Shown: positions 1 to 8,485, numbered from the stretch's first letter. The stretch is DNA of 58,817 bases from Halovivax sp. (GCA_007119345.1 SKPV01000018.1:1-58817), one strand, 5' to 3'. Translations and numbers: made by a program. Notes: generated by a model from the sequence alone, not told the origin.

Positions 1-309
1 CTCATCGGATACTACATAGCCATCACCACCGGCATTGTCAGCATATAGAAGGACGCCATTTCCATCAGTGAGTACGATTCCATCGGCGTTCCCCATGTCG
101 TTCACGGACACCTCAACAGTGTCACCAGCGTCGCTAATACTGGCACCTGCGTTGACACCAGAGTCGCCTGGACCGATGTCAAGGACGAAAGCCGCGATAA
201 CTGCGGCGAGAATAACAGTTATCGCAACCATTAATATCACTCCTATCACAGGTGAAACAGCGCGCTCGTCTTCCGATCCAATCAACGTTTTCTGCATTTC
301 TGTTATCAT
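1..309 (-). CDS. Type IV pilin, haloarchaeal type (C-terminus beyond window edge)
   Basis: The protein begins MITEMQKTLIGSEDERAVSP and continues into the classic hydrophobic pilin helix (SPVIGVILMVAITVILAAVI), then a short DIGPGDSGVNAGAS spacer and a beta-rich, Asp-rich extracellular domain. Prepilin peptidase (PibD) would cut before the AVSP segment, and the helix would pack in the core of an adhesion pilus. The reading frame is still open at base 1, so at least 103 residues are visible and the end is missing. It lies 28 bp downstream of a second pilin gene with an almost identical N-terminus, so the two are probably co-transcribed. An alternative start is Met5 (base 297). Confidence 0.85.
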   Translation of the reverse strand, partial: MITEMQKTLIGSEDERAVSPVIGVILMVAITVILAAVIAAFVLDIGPGDSGVNAGASISDAGDTVEVSVNDMGNADGIVLTDGNGVLLYADNAGGDGYVVSDE

Positions 310-337
310 TATTTCAGGAATAGGCGTATTGTTTAGG

Positions 338-817
338 TTAGTTGGATATGTCACCGTCGTTGATAACCGTAACCGTTGAGACTTGGTCTTCTAACGGATC
401 ATCAGTCGCAGCGGAATCATAGTCACTGATTGTAGTAAGATCCTCAGCATCTCCCTCGAATGCGTATACAATGTATTCCCCGTCCACATCGCTGTAGTCT
501 GCCGACGTTCCAGTCACCGTTAATGCATCTTCACCGCTATCCTTCTCGACTGGCACGCCATTGCCGTTAGCGAGTACAATTCCATCGGCGTTCCCCACGT
601 CGTTCACGGTCACCGTAACAGTGTCACCAGCTTCGCTCACACTGGCACCTGCGTTAACGCTACTGTCACCAGGTCCGATGTCGAGCACGAAGGCGGCGAT
701 GACAGCCGCTAAAATCACTGTTATCGCAACCATTAAAATCACTCCTATCACAGGGGAGACAGCACGTTCATCTTCCGGTCCCACCAGCTTGGCACGTAAT
801 TGCTTTCCGTCCATCAT
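338..817 (-). CDS. Type IV pilin, haloarchaeal type
   Basis: This is a 159-residue pilin. After a short charged leader (MMDGKQLRAKLVGPEDERAV) comes the hydrophobic helix SPVIGVILMVAITVILAAVI, followed by a secreted domain rich in Asp, Thr and Val. The helix is nearly identical to that of the next gene downstream, while the surface domains diverge, as expected for paralogous pilins that assemble on one platform. The start is the first of two adjacent ATGs; Met2 is equally possible. An AT-rich box (TTTAGCC on the minus strand, about 837-845) lies 20-28 bp upstream. No biogenesis genes (pilB, pilC) are in the window, so the pilin must use machinery encoded elsewhere. Confidence 0.88.
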   Translation of the reverse strand: MMDGKQLRAKLVGPEDERAVSPVIGVILMVAITVILAAVIAAFVLDIGPGDSSVNAGASVSEAGDTVTVTVNDVGNADGIVLANGNGVPVEKDSGEDALTVTGTSADYSDVDGEYIVYAFEGDAEDLTTISDYDSAATDDPLEDQVSTVTVINDGDISN

Positions 818-1171
818 GGTTGGTTGTGGTTCGTCACCGGCTAAACCAGCGGAAAACGTAACCTCCGAACTACTGACGTAGTCGATGGCGCGGGGGGATG
901 GGAAGCCCAACCGAGCGCCCGGCCGTTTTCCGTCGTGTCGCCGGGTACGGAGAGGGACACGGAACCCGATCATTATAAAACTTCTTGCCAATCGCTTCTT
1001 CATGACAATGTTGTTCTCTGGAATAACTTGCCTTGAAGCAATCAAGCAGCCGAAGAACACTTCCAAGGGCCGCTTGAATCGACTGAAACGTCCGATATCG
1101 GTAGAAGGTCGATTCAGACGAGGTGGGATAATGGTTTTGGCGATCCGGTGGGTTCCGACCGACAGACGGAC
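818..1171. other. Gene-poor spacer upstream of the pilin pair
   Basis: No convincing gene is seen. Open frames here are rich in Arg and Pro and lack the acidic bias of the neighbouring proteins. A TATA-like element (CATTATAAAAC, 971-981) is present, but neither strand shows a matching acidic coding frame just downstream. The left end holds the promoter of the pilin operon. Confidence 0.4.
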
Positions 1172-1372
1172 ATGGATCCCCAGATCGATGCCGAAACTCT
1201 CGCGCGCCCCTACGACGACGGATATCACGATGACAACTGGGAGATCGTTGAGCAGTATCTCGAGGTGACGTGTTCTAAATGGAAGTATCCGGACAAGGGA
1301 TCGTCCGCGATCGCACGGAGTAGCGACGACGTCCGCTCCTCGACGACCTCGACCTCGAGGAAGTTACCGATG
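1172..1372 (+). pseudogene. Probable remnant of a haloarchaeal HTH-type protein
   Basis: The first 53 codons read like a true haloarchaeal protein: after ATG comes an acidic segment with YDDGYHDDNWEIVEQYLE and then KWKYPDKGSSAIAR, which resembles the N-terminal helix-turn-helix of a large family of haloarchaeal hypothetical proteins. After that point the frame turns into Ser/Thr/Arg-rich nonsense, while a frame shifted by one base gives DDLDLEEVTDE and a stop at about 1372. This suggests one or more frameshifts and loss of the rest of the gene. The family assignment comes from memory of the motif and is uncertain. Alternatively it is a short intact orphan frame. Confidence 0.35.
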
Positions 1373-1709
1373 AATAGAGATGATTCCACGATTCGATCCG
1401 TTCGCCGCATCGAGCGTCCCGACTACCGTCGTAGCCCCGCGCTGGGCCGACCCACTTTTCCCGCACCCCAAAACCGCGAGCAGCGCAGCGACGAGTCTGC
1501 GACACGGGGGTTCACCAGCGGTTCGAAGGGAACGACGCCCGAGATGCAGTTCGACGATGGAGGAACCGAGCGCGTCCGGACCGACGTACCGTCGATGCTG
1601 CCGTCCGATCACTTCGGGCGGACGGGGCCGATCGCGAGCGAAGCGCTCGATTATCTTGAGATGGACAATTTAACTCGGGGCGGAAAGTCGGCTCGACTAC
1701 GGCCCGTCG

Positions 1710-1835
1710 CTACTCGACGACGATGAACTCCTCGGAATCGCTCTCTCGCTCTTCGAGCGCTTCGACGGCTTCCTCGACCTCTTGCTGCGTTGCTTCCGAC
1801 GCAGCGTAATGCTGGAAGTCTCCGTCGTCTCTCAT
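1710..1835 (-). CDS. Small acidic protein, 41 residues
   Basis: The frame encodes 41 residues starting MRDDGDFQHYAASEATQQ and ending EEFIVVE. It is strongly acidic, with a central Glu-rich helix of heptad-like appearance, matching the composition of haloarchaeal proteins and unlike the Arg/Pro-rich random frames around it. A TATA-like box (TTTTTAGT on the minus strand, 1859-1866) lies 24-31 bp upstream, the normal spacing for a leaderless haloarchaeal transcript. I recognise no domain and cannot assign a function. It is an isolated gene in a 3 kb gene-poor region. Confidence 0.55.
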   Translation of the reverse strand: MRDDGDFQHYAASEATQQEVEEAVEALEERESDSEEFIVVE

Positions 1836-2274
1836 GAAATCATCGTTCGAACTGAACTACTAAAAAGGTATCTGTATTGAAAATACTGGTGTGCATAGCA
1901 ATCAGCAATTCCTGTTTGTGGTCGACCCAGCGCTGGTATCGTCGACCGAGCGCAAAATCGGCCGGTGAGGCCGAGACGTCGGAACCCCATGTCTTCCTAC
2001 GCGATGCGGCGGAGGCGATCGGCGGGTGGTGGGTGGCTATCGACGAGTCGAGTTCGATTCGTCGTCCCTCGATGCCCCCGCTACCGGTGTCGACTCGCGT
2101 ATCATGTTTAGATCTGACGGCCGAAACCGCCGACATCGGTAATATCTTCGCGATTCATCGTCGATCTCTGCAAATCCATTTCCACTGGTCGTTCCGTAAT
2201 GCGAACGCTTATAGTAAATCACCGAAGACAATAGCCTGGCCGAGACTGCCCCGGTACCCACAACAGCATCCTAC

Positions 2275-2402
2275 GCGTTGCCCCCCAACGCTTTCCCCAG
2301 GGCATCGGCCCACATTCTCCCACGAGGCAGCGAGAACAACGCTGAGATAGTGGGTTTGCGGGTCGTTTCCGCAGCAACGATCAACGCTCATCGTGCGTTG
2401 AT
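2275..2402. ncRNA. Hairpin-rich segment, candidate structured RNA (strand unknown)
   Basis: Two perfect hairpins are visible: GCGTTG-5 nt-CAACGC at 2275-2291, and ATCAACGC-7 nt-GCGTTGAT at 2380-2402. They share the GCGTTG arm, so alternative pairing between the two is possible. A further palindrome, ACCACGTGGT, lies at 2480-2489. No start codon with acidic coding content fits the region. I do not recognise SRP RNA or RNase P RNA signatures here. Function is unknown. Confidence 0.25.
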
Positions 2403-3086
2403 TTCTAAATCCGTACGGAGAGCACGTTTCGTGAGAGTCTCCACAGTGGGGGAATCGGCAACGACGGAAACCGGGTTCCACCACGTGGTCATCCACGCTG
2501 CACCCTAATCTGCACGAGACGGATCGATCCGGTCTCCCGCGATCCGGTTCGAGCGTTCGATGACGACTTCCGGCCGCTTTCGATGGGGCGTCGTCATCGG
2601 CACCGCCGCATCATCGACGCGCTCGAATCGGCCGTGACCGACCACCGGGTCGTCGACGGCCGCCACGGCCGCGCCGACGACGGTCGGGAGGAGACGAAAA
2701 CTCGCGTCGGGGAGCTGGTTCCGCATTGCCCTCCGAACCGGGAACTGACCGGTGCGAGAGCGGTGGTTCGAGATACGTCGCGAAAGATGTCGGCCGCGGT
2801 CGGGTCGGGTGATCCGCCTCTGACACGGAGGACCAGTTGTATAGAGTTTATAGAACAGCATGAATCTTTGTTCGGCCCCTGCGACTGCCGGTTTCTCCGA
2901 CGCTCTTTCGTCGGTCACGTTTGGCGACGGAAACCGACGGACCCGGTCGGTCTCGCGCGATATTCCGTGCACGCACGTGGCCACTGACGGTTGTCGGGGC
3001 TGACGGTTGTCGGGGGCGGTCGTCTTTCGAGGGCGCCCGCAACTGAGAACAGGCAGGTCATTCCGATCGGGTCCGTGGTCCGGCGC

Positions 3087-3187
3087 GATATCACCGAATC
3101 CAGCGGGTGGTGATATCACCGATTCTAACGGGTGGTGATATCACCGATTCCAACGGGTGGTGATATCACCGGATCCAGCGGGGGTGG
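3087..3187. repeat. Four 25-bp tandem repeats carrying the palindrome GGTGATATCACC
   Basis: Units start at 3087, 3112, 3137 and 3162. Each junction creates the perfect 12-bp palindrome GGTGATATCACC, at 3109-3120, 3134-3145 and 3159-3170, exactly 25 bp apart. The first unit carries only the right half, and the fourth decays after GGATCCAGCGG. The units differ at only a few bases. The regular spacing of a palindrome looks like a cooperative protein-binding array, but no regulated gene lies close by. Confidence 0.85.
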
Positions 3188-3839
3188 GACGATCCGGGTC
3201 GCGAAACTCGTAGCCGTACGGGCGCCAACCAACGTTCGGACGTTCGCGGAAGGGTTGAATCGTGAGGGGCGCGTCCCCACGTTCGGTAGGTGGAGCGGGG
3301 CCGGGGCCGGTAGTGGGCAGGTAGCTGACGGTCGGGACCCCTTTCCCGCTGTCCGTTACGTGATAGCGGTGCCTAATGGAACGACGGCCTAGTATGAAAG
3401 GACGAGCGCCGTTTCCGGGAGCTGCGGTGATACCGCCTCCGTCACCCCCTGTCGAACCGCCTCGAGACCGTCGGGCCGCGTCGTGCGGCGAGCTGCCCGA
3501 CGTACAGTCGGTCCCATCCGTTTTCGATCGGCCCCCTGTGTATATCGAACTCTTCGTCGCTGGGTCCACCACGACCCTCACGGTCCCGAAATCGGATCGG
3601 CGCGTATCGTGGAGTTCGCTCGAGGCTGCAACTGAATAGCGTACCGGACGCTCTCGGCCGGATGTGAATGATCATCACGAACGTTCCTTAAATACTCGGC
3701 CGGAGTAGGTGTCGTGATACTCGGGACGACGAACGGCCCATCGAGTATCGACGATCGCGCTTCGGCGCGGTAACCGAAGCGATCGCCGCGGTCTGTACGC
3801 ATCGCTGGCCGCGGGCGGCGACGAGGAGGCTGATTCCAC

Positions 3840-4013
3840 ATGGCAGACGCACACAAACTCGACTGTGAGTCGGTATCGGATACGTGCCGGTTCATCATCC
3901 AGTCGGAAAACGAGGAAGAAGCGGTCGAATTGGCACGGAAACACATGAAGGAGGTTCACGGGAAAGAGTTCACGGACGAGGAACTGCAGGCCGACCACCT
4001 GCAGGTCGTCTGA
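3840..4013 (+). CDS. DUF1059 family small protein
   Basis: The gene encodes 57 residues beginning MADAHKLDCESVSDTCRFII and containing EEAVELARKHMKEVHGKEFT. The Cys-9, Cys-16 pair, the acidic middle and the KHMKEVHG helix are characteristic of the DUF1059 family of small predicted proteins, whose function is not established. It starts at the first ATG and ends 11 bp before the methyltransferase gene, so the two are almost certainly one transcript. The pairing hints at a shared stress or metalloid response, but that is inference from proximity. Confidence 0.8.
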   Translation: MADAHKLDCESVSDTCRFIIQSENEEEAVELARKHMKEVHGKEFTDEELQADHLQVV

Positions 4014-4024
4014 CGAGGGACGCG

Positions 4025-4795
4025 ATGGCAAAATCACTCGACGTCGACAAACTCGAACACGAGGTGAAAGCGGTCTATCGAAACGTCGCCCGGGCCCCGG
4101 ACGGGGAGTTTCACTTCGAGATGGGACGTCCGCTGGCGGAACGCCTGGGCTACCGGTCGGAAGAACTCGAATGGGCGCCCGAGGAAGCCATCGATTCCTT
4201 CGCCGGCGTCGGCTACCATTTCGATCTCGCCGACCTTCGGAAGGGCGAGGACGTACTCGACCTGGGGAGCGGTTCCGGGATGGACGTCTTCGTCGCGGCA
4301 CTTCACGTGGGCGAGTCCGGGACCGTGACCGGCCTCGATATGACCGACGAGCAACTGGCGAACGCGCGCCGACTGCGCGACGAAATGGGGTTCCGAAACG
4401 TCACCTTCGAACGGGGCTACATCGAGGACCTGCCGTTCGAGGACGAGACGTTCGACGTCGTGGTGTCGAACGGCGTGATCAACCTCTCGGCGGCGAAAGA
4501 TCGCGTCTTCGAGGAGGTCCGTCGCGTCCTGAAACCCGACGGGCGGCTGGCGCTCTCCGACATCATCAGCGAGCGACGGCTGTCCGAGGGCATCAAGACC
4601 GACGCGGACCTCTGGGCGGCGTGCATCGGCGGTGCCGAACAGGTCGACGACTACGCGTCGTTGATCGAGACGCCGGGCTTCGAACTGGCCGAGGTGCGGG
4701 ACAACCCTCAGTACGAGTTCACCTCGGAGCAGGCCCAGGGCGCCTGCCAGAAGTACGGCGTGAAGAGCATCTCGCTGCGAGCTCGAAAGCGGTAA
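4025..4795 (+). CDS. ArsM-like SAM-dependent methyltransferase
   Basis: This 256-residue class I methyltransferase has the SAM-binding motif VLDLGSGSGMD at residues 77-87, the acidic GLDMTDEQL at 103-111 and a post-motif around VVVSNGVINLS at 145-155. Its overall layout follows arsenite methyltransferases: the ACIGGA segment (Cys200) resembles the conserved CCISGA of ArsM, and a second Cys lies at 241 (GACQKYG). The N-terminal Cys of three-Cys ArsM enzymes is absent, and one of the paired Cys is Ala199. It may therefore act on arsenite with two thiols or on another substrate. It is co-oriented with the DUF1059 gene 11 bp upstream. Confidence 0.75.
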   Translation: MAKSLDVDKLEHEVKAVYRNVARAPDGEFHFEMGRPLAERLGYRSEELEWAPEEAIDSFAGVGYHFDLADLRKGEDVLDLGSGSGMDVFVAALHVGESGTVTGLDMTDEQLANARRLRDEMGFRNVTFERGYIEDLPFEDETFDVVVSNGVINLSAAKDRVFEEVRRVLKPDGRLALSDIISERRLSEGIKTDADLWAACIGGAEQVDDYASLIETPGFELAEVRDNPQYEFTSEQAQGACQKYGVKSISLRARKR

Positions 4796-5176
4796 CGGGC
4801 CACCCGAAATGCGGCGGACGTCTTTCGCACGCCGATCTCGGCGGCGCTCGGACTGAACACCGCACCGCGTGCTTCTCAGCGGAGCTGAACCCACCGTGAT
4901 CGTCGAAACACGCCGTCCCCATCGCTCCGAGACGGTTCGTCGGCGTCTATCCGGTCTCCCCTACCGCTCCGAGGCGGTTCGTCGGCGTCTATCCAGTCTC
5001 CCCTATCGCTCCGAGACGGTTCGTCGGCGTCTATCCGGTCTCCCCTATCGCTCCGAGGCGGTTCGTCGGCGTCTATCCGCCCGGTGGCGCGCTCCACGTT
5101 TCGCAAAATGTCGTGCCGAGCCGGATTCCAACGATGCGATCGAATTCCGGCGACGTTCGTCGCCGACGGTCCGGTC
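4796..5176. other. Convergent spacer with tandem repeats
   Basis: This spacer lies between the convergent methyltransferase and small membrane protein genes. Apart from the 42-bp repeat array at 4921-5084 I see no gene; the open frames in it are only the repeat translated as an Arg-rich 14-residue unit. Confidence 0.5.
4921..5084. repeat. Four 42-bp tandem repeats
   Basis: Units begin at 4921, 4963, 5005 and 5047; the last is cut short at about 5081. Each starts with ATCGCTCCGAG or ACCGCTCCGAG and contains CGGTTCGTCGGCGTCTATCC. A period divisible by three leaves frames open through the array, but the translated units are basic and not protein-like for this organism. The array lies between two convergent genes. 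Confidence 0.85.
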
Positions 5177-5386
5177 TCAGATCGCGTCGTCGACCGCCGC
5201 GTTGACGCCGATCCAGTAGGCCGTGAAGACCGCGAGCAGGAACACCACGCCGGTGGTCACGAGAACCGTCGCCGTCAGTCCGGTCACCTGCGATCCGACG
5301 AGACCGCCCGCCCAGGCGACGAACGCGATCGCGAACCCGGTCGCTACCACCGCGAGCAGCAACGGACGCCAGTCGAGTTCGCTCAT
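5177..5386 (-). CDS. Small membrane protein with two transmembrane segments
   Basis: The gene encodes 69 residues starting MSELDWRPLLLAVVATGFAI. Two hydrophobic helices are clear, about residues 8-27 and 38-60, joined by a Gly-rich turn (WAGGLVGSQ), with a short acidic tail (AAVDDAI). Such two-helix proteins are common in haloarchaea and have no known function. The gene converges on the methyltransferase gene and faces away from a long spacer to its right. I recognise no family. Confidence 0.7.
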   Translation of the reverse strand: MSELDWRPLLLAVVATGFAIAFVAWAGGLVGSQVTGLTATVLVTTGVVFLLAVFTAYWIGVNAAVDDAI

Positions 5387-6281
5387 CCGGGGGGCTAGTT
5401 CCCGGATCGGAATAAGCGACGCGCCTGACCTCGCCGGTCGCTATTTGCGACGTTGCCGGCTGCCGGTGGCGGCCTCCCGGCTCGCTGGGTGGATCGTCGC
5501 CGGTCGCGGAATCGCTGTTTTCGGGGTCGCCGTTCTCGGGATCGCCGTTCTCGGGGTCGCCGTTCTCGGGTCACTGTTCCCGAAGCCGCTGTTCGCGGGG
5601 TCCGTGAGAAACGTGGGTCGGCGCGCGATCGGTGGGTGCGACACCGACCGGGGCCCCGATGATCGTGGGTCTGACCGGTAGGTGACCGCCGGGGCTACCC
5701 CACCATGTATTTCGAAACGTAATACGTTCTCGTGATCCGACAACGGTTTCCGGAACGCGTCGATCGAAGGGGCCCAAACTGTTTCTACCCGCTCCTCTGC
5801 TGATCCCCCGCGTTCTCACGCTCGCCGGGGAGTGCGTCCGTCGTTGCCAGCCGGCGCTTCCCCGATCGCATCCTTCCGGCCGATGGTCGACGCGGTCGTG
5901 CCGGTAATCCTCCACGACGGAGGGGTGCCGTTCCCGGATCCGTCGGTTCGTTCCGCTCTTCACACTCGCCGGGACGCGTAGACCGGCCGTACCGGGGGTG
6001 CCAACCGTCGAAACAACGCCCGTATTCGCGTTCGAGCGGACGTGTCGCCGACGAAACGGCGCCTTATCGACGCGCCGTTCGACCGTTACCGCCGGCGGGG
6101 CGATCCGTCCGCGACGCGACCGGTCCGCGCTCGGTGCGGGGCTGAGCCGGGGGATATCCGATCGATATATCATCGAAAGGGTATCCCTTCGGGGGCCCCG
6201 TCGAGGTGGTTTCTGCGTACCGGCTGGCAAGCACCATCATAACAATTTGCTCGTCCGGACTGGCCTTCGGATGGATCATCG
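5387..6281. other. Divergent spacer of about 0.9 kb without a recognisable gene
   Basis: Open frames on both strands are Arg/Pro rich and lack acidic bias. A GC-rich tandem repeat sits at about 5506-5580. The right end (AT-rich patch around 6238-6247) probably carries the promoter of the lipoprotein gene at 6282. Confidence 0.5.
5506..5580. repeat. Short 15-bp tandem repeat
   Basis: About five imperfect copies of a 15-bp unit containing TCGCCGTTCTCGGG follow one another. The period is a multiple of three, so open frames run through it, giving a Pro/Arg/Thr-rich peptide on one strand that does not look like a real protein. Confidence 0.7.
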
Positions 6282-7517
6282 ATGAACCGACGCACCTATC
6301 TGACGACGGCGACTGCTTCTGCAGCGCTCGCGGTCGCGGGCTGTACGGGCGCCGACGACGCCGACAACGAGACCGACGACGGCTTCGGCGACTTCGACGA
6401 CGACGCGGTCGAGGAATCGCCCGACCTCCTCGGGACGTGGGACGACTTCGCGGACCTCGACGCGTGGGAGGCGACGCGGGGCTCGCTCTCGGCCGACGAG
6501 GATCGTTCCGTCGAGGGCTCCCAGTCCGCACACATCGAGGTGAGCGAATCGGAGACCAGCGGCCGGATCGAACGGTCGCTCACCTCGCCGCTCGACTGCT
6601 CGGAGGTCGTCCCCGGCCTGGCGATGGCCTCGAGCGGGTCGGGGGCGCCGGCCATCCAGCTGTGGGACGCGGACGGCAACAAGGCGGAGTATCGCCAGCG
6701 CACCGACGCGGCGAATCCCTTCGTCCGTCGCAACTTCGGCCTCTCGAAGATGGAGGGCGATCTGGACCCGAGCCGGATCGCCGAGATCCACGTCGTTCAC
6801 TGGGTCGGCGACGAACAGGAGAGCGAGCTCTGGGTCGACGACCTCTATTTCACGCCCCGGGCCGGGGAGGGGCTGGTCTCGCTCCAGTTCAACGGGGGCT
6901 ACGAGGAGGATTACACGACGGCGTTGCCGATCCTCGACGCACGCGATCTGCCGGCGTCGACGTTCGTCGCCACCGACCGGATCCGCGAGGGCGACGAGGC
7001 CGAGGGCGACCGCCTCACCGAGGACCAGCTCGCCGAACTCGCCGACGCCGGCTGGACGATCGGGAGCTTCGGTGCGCGCGGGCTGCGCGTGACCGACGTG
7101 GACGACGACGAGGAGAAGGAAGCGGACGTCGTCGACGCCGTCTCCTGGCTCGAGGACAACGGCTACGAGGACGGGACGCGGTTCTTCTCGTTCCCGGGCG
7201 ACCGGTTCGACGAGCGGAGCTACGAGATCGTTCAGGATCACCACGACCTCGCGTTCGCCGGCACGTTCCCCGCCCAGGGTCACGCGGCCAACCCGCACCT
7301 CTGCACCCGCGTCTCCCACCCGGATCCCCAGGAGGCGCTCAACCTGCTCGAGTGGACGGCAGCGGTTGGCGGGATCACGACGATGGCGTTCAACCGCGTC
7401 GACGCCGAGGACGCGGAGACGCTCGAGGCCCTGGCCGACGGGATACGGGCACACGTAGAGGAGGGCGAGTTGGACGTGATCACGCCGGCGGAACTGGCCG
7501 ACGAGTACGTCGACTGA
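6282..7517 (+). CDS. Tat lipoprotein with a polysaccharide-deacetylase-like domain, catalytic residues missing
   Basis: This 411-residue protein begins with a twin-arginine lipoprotein signal (MNRRTYLTTATASAALAVAGC, lipobox AVAGC), then an Asp-rich linker. Residues 50-190 look like a beta-sandwich (laminin-G-like) module. From about residue 205 it follows the NodB deacetylase fold (LVSLQFNGGYEEDYTTALP), with FPGDRFD and SHPDPQEALN further on. Active NodB enzymes have a TFDDG-like motif and an SHT-x3-H-like motif; here the first reads QFNGGY and the second region reads IGSFGARG. Both metal-binding signatures are therefore absent. It may be a secreted binding protein rather than an enzyme. It converges on the bat-type regulator. 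Confidence 0.75.
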   Translation: MNRRTYLTTATASAALAVAGCTGADDADNETDDGFGDFDDDAVEESPDLLGTWDDFADLDAWEATRGSLSADEDRSVEGSQSAHIEVSESETSGRIERSLTSPLDCSEVVPGLAMASSGSGAPAIQLWDADGNKAEYRQRTDAANPFVRRNFGLSKMEGDLDPSRIAEIHVVHWVGDEQESELWVDDLYFTPRAGEGLVSLQFNGGYEEDYTTALPILDARDLPASTFVATDRIREGDEAEGDRLTEDQLAELADAGWTIGSFGARGLRVTDVDDDEEKEADVVDAVSWLEDNGYEDGTRFFSFPGDRFDERSYEIVQDHHDLAFAGTFPAQGHAANPHLCTRVSHPDPQEALNLLEWTAAVGGITTMAFNRVDAEDAETLEALADGIRAHVEEGELDVITPAELADEYVD

Positions 7518-7520
7518 CGG

Positions 7521-7643
7521 GGTCAGTAACGGACTGGTCGACGGAGGCGGTCAGTAACGGACTGGTCGAGACTGGGTCGATTACGGCCCGGTCGACGGGG
7601 GTGGTCGGACGAGCAGGTCGGCCGATGCGGTCGACGGAGGCGG
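7521..7643. repeat. 28-bp direct repeat and related GGTCGA-rich sequence
   Basis: A 21-bp segment (GGTCAGTAACGGACTGGTCG plus A) occurs at 7521-7541 and again at 7549-7569. Further decayed copies of CGGTCGACGG-type sequence continue to 7640. The array begins 4 bp after the stop codon of the lipoprotein gene and fills the spacer to the convergent regulator. Confidence 0.75.
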
Positions 7644-8312
7644 TCAGACGGCCTGGTCGATCGTCGGCGTTCCGGGCGCGGCCGTGCCGTCGAGCTCCGT
7701 CAGCACCAGCGCCCGGTAGGCGCGGCGCAGCCGCTCCGAGAGCGCCTGGTGGGAGACGTCGAGCACGTCGGCGAGTTCCTCCATCGAGGTCTCGCGCGGG
7801 ATCGTGAAGTAGCCGTGCTCGAGCGCGGCGAGCAGCGCCTCGTACTGTTTCTCGGTGAGCCCGTACTCCGCGTGGGCACCCTCCGCGACGGTAGAGAGGC
7901 GGACGAGCGTCGCGTCGGCGTCCAGCTCCGCGAACCGGTCGTAGAGGCCGCTGGCGTCCTCGCGGTCGGCGAACCGGATCTCGAGCGACCAGGCGCCGTC
8001 CTCCGCGGTCGCGGACAGGACGGCGCCGCCGGCCGCCGCGACGAGGTCGAAGACGTCCAGCGCGTCCTCGGCGAAGGTGACGTCGTACAGCCAGCGATCG
8101 TCGAGGGAGCTGAGCCGTCCGTAGCTCGCCACCGAGGTGTCCTCGTCGAGCGCGCGCTCGATCCGGTCGCGCTCGGCTCCCGCGAACCAGATCCCGTGTC
8201 CCCGGGAGGCTATCACCTGCTCGACCTCGCAGACCGCGGACGGCGCGGACGCGAGGAGGTCGCCGAGGGCGGTGTCTGCCGCGGACACCTCGAATGTGAC
8301 TACTGTCGTCAT
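7644..8312 (-). CDS. Bat-type helix-turn-helix transcriptional regulator
   Basis: This 222-residue protein carries a C-terminal HTH_10 (bat) domain at about residues 151-203, recognisable by GLTEKQYEALLAALEHGYF and the recognition-helix region DVLDVSHQALSERLRRAYR. Residues 1-140 form the beta-rich bacterio-opsin-activator-like sensor domain seen in these regulators, with no PAS or GAF module visible. Proteins of this type control single genes or small regulons in haloarchaea, and their ligand is usually unknown. The gene faces away from an AT-rich region at 8350-8400 that should hold its promoter. Its target cannot be deduced from context. Confidence 0.85.
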   Translation of the reverse strand: MTTVVTFEVSAADTALGDLLASAPSAVCEVEQVIASRGHGIWFAGAERDRIERALDEDTSVASYGRLSSLDDRWLYDVTFAEDALDVFDLVAAAGGAVLSATAEDGAWSLEIRFADREDASGLYDRFAELDADATLVRLSTVAEGAHAEYGLTEKQYEALLAALEHGYFTIPRETSMEELADVLDVSHQALSERLRRAYRALVLTELDGTAAPGTPTIDQAV

Positions 8313-8485
8313 TTTCTCTCATCATCACGAACGGCGACGGCGCGGATAACGCCATTTCCAAAACCTTTAGTCGAGATTACATTGAATATCTAAAGAGACT
8401 GTCGCACTTTCGTGACCGATCGTCCGCCATCGGCGTCTCCGCCGCGAGCGACGACGTTAGGACCCTCCGCCGATTCTCCCCGAAC

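Larger units (their letters stand above)
1836..3839. other. Two-kilobase spacer without a recognisable gene
   Basis: Long open frames exist on both strands, but all are Arg, Pro and Ser rich, lack the acidic signature of real genes here and match nothing I recognise. The stretch holds a cluster of hairpins at 2228-2490, a tandem repeat with palindromes at 3087-3187, and little else. GC content varies, with AT-rich patches at 1840-1880, 2200-2225 and 2840-2870. It could be the scar of a lost mobile element, but I see no transposase remnant or terminal repeats. Confidence 0.5.

Noticed and set aside
2505..3119. 204-codon minus-strand frame in the gene-poor region
   Set aside because: No acidic bias, no recognisable motif, no promoter at the right place; composition is Arg/Pro/Ser rich.
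3087..3187. CRISPR-like array
   Set aside because: Units are contiguous 25-bp repeats without spacers, so this is a tandem repeat and not a CRISPR array.
6206..7807. Very long open frame in another frame of the lipoprotein gene
   Set aside because: It is Arg/Gly/Pro rich and overlaps the acidic lipoprotein frame; it is a shadow caused by high GC content.
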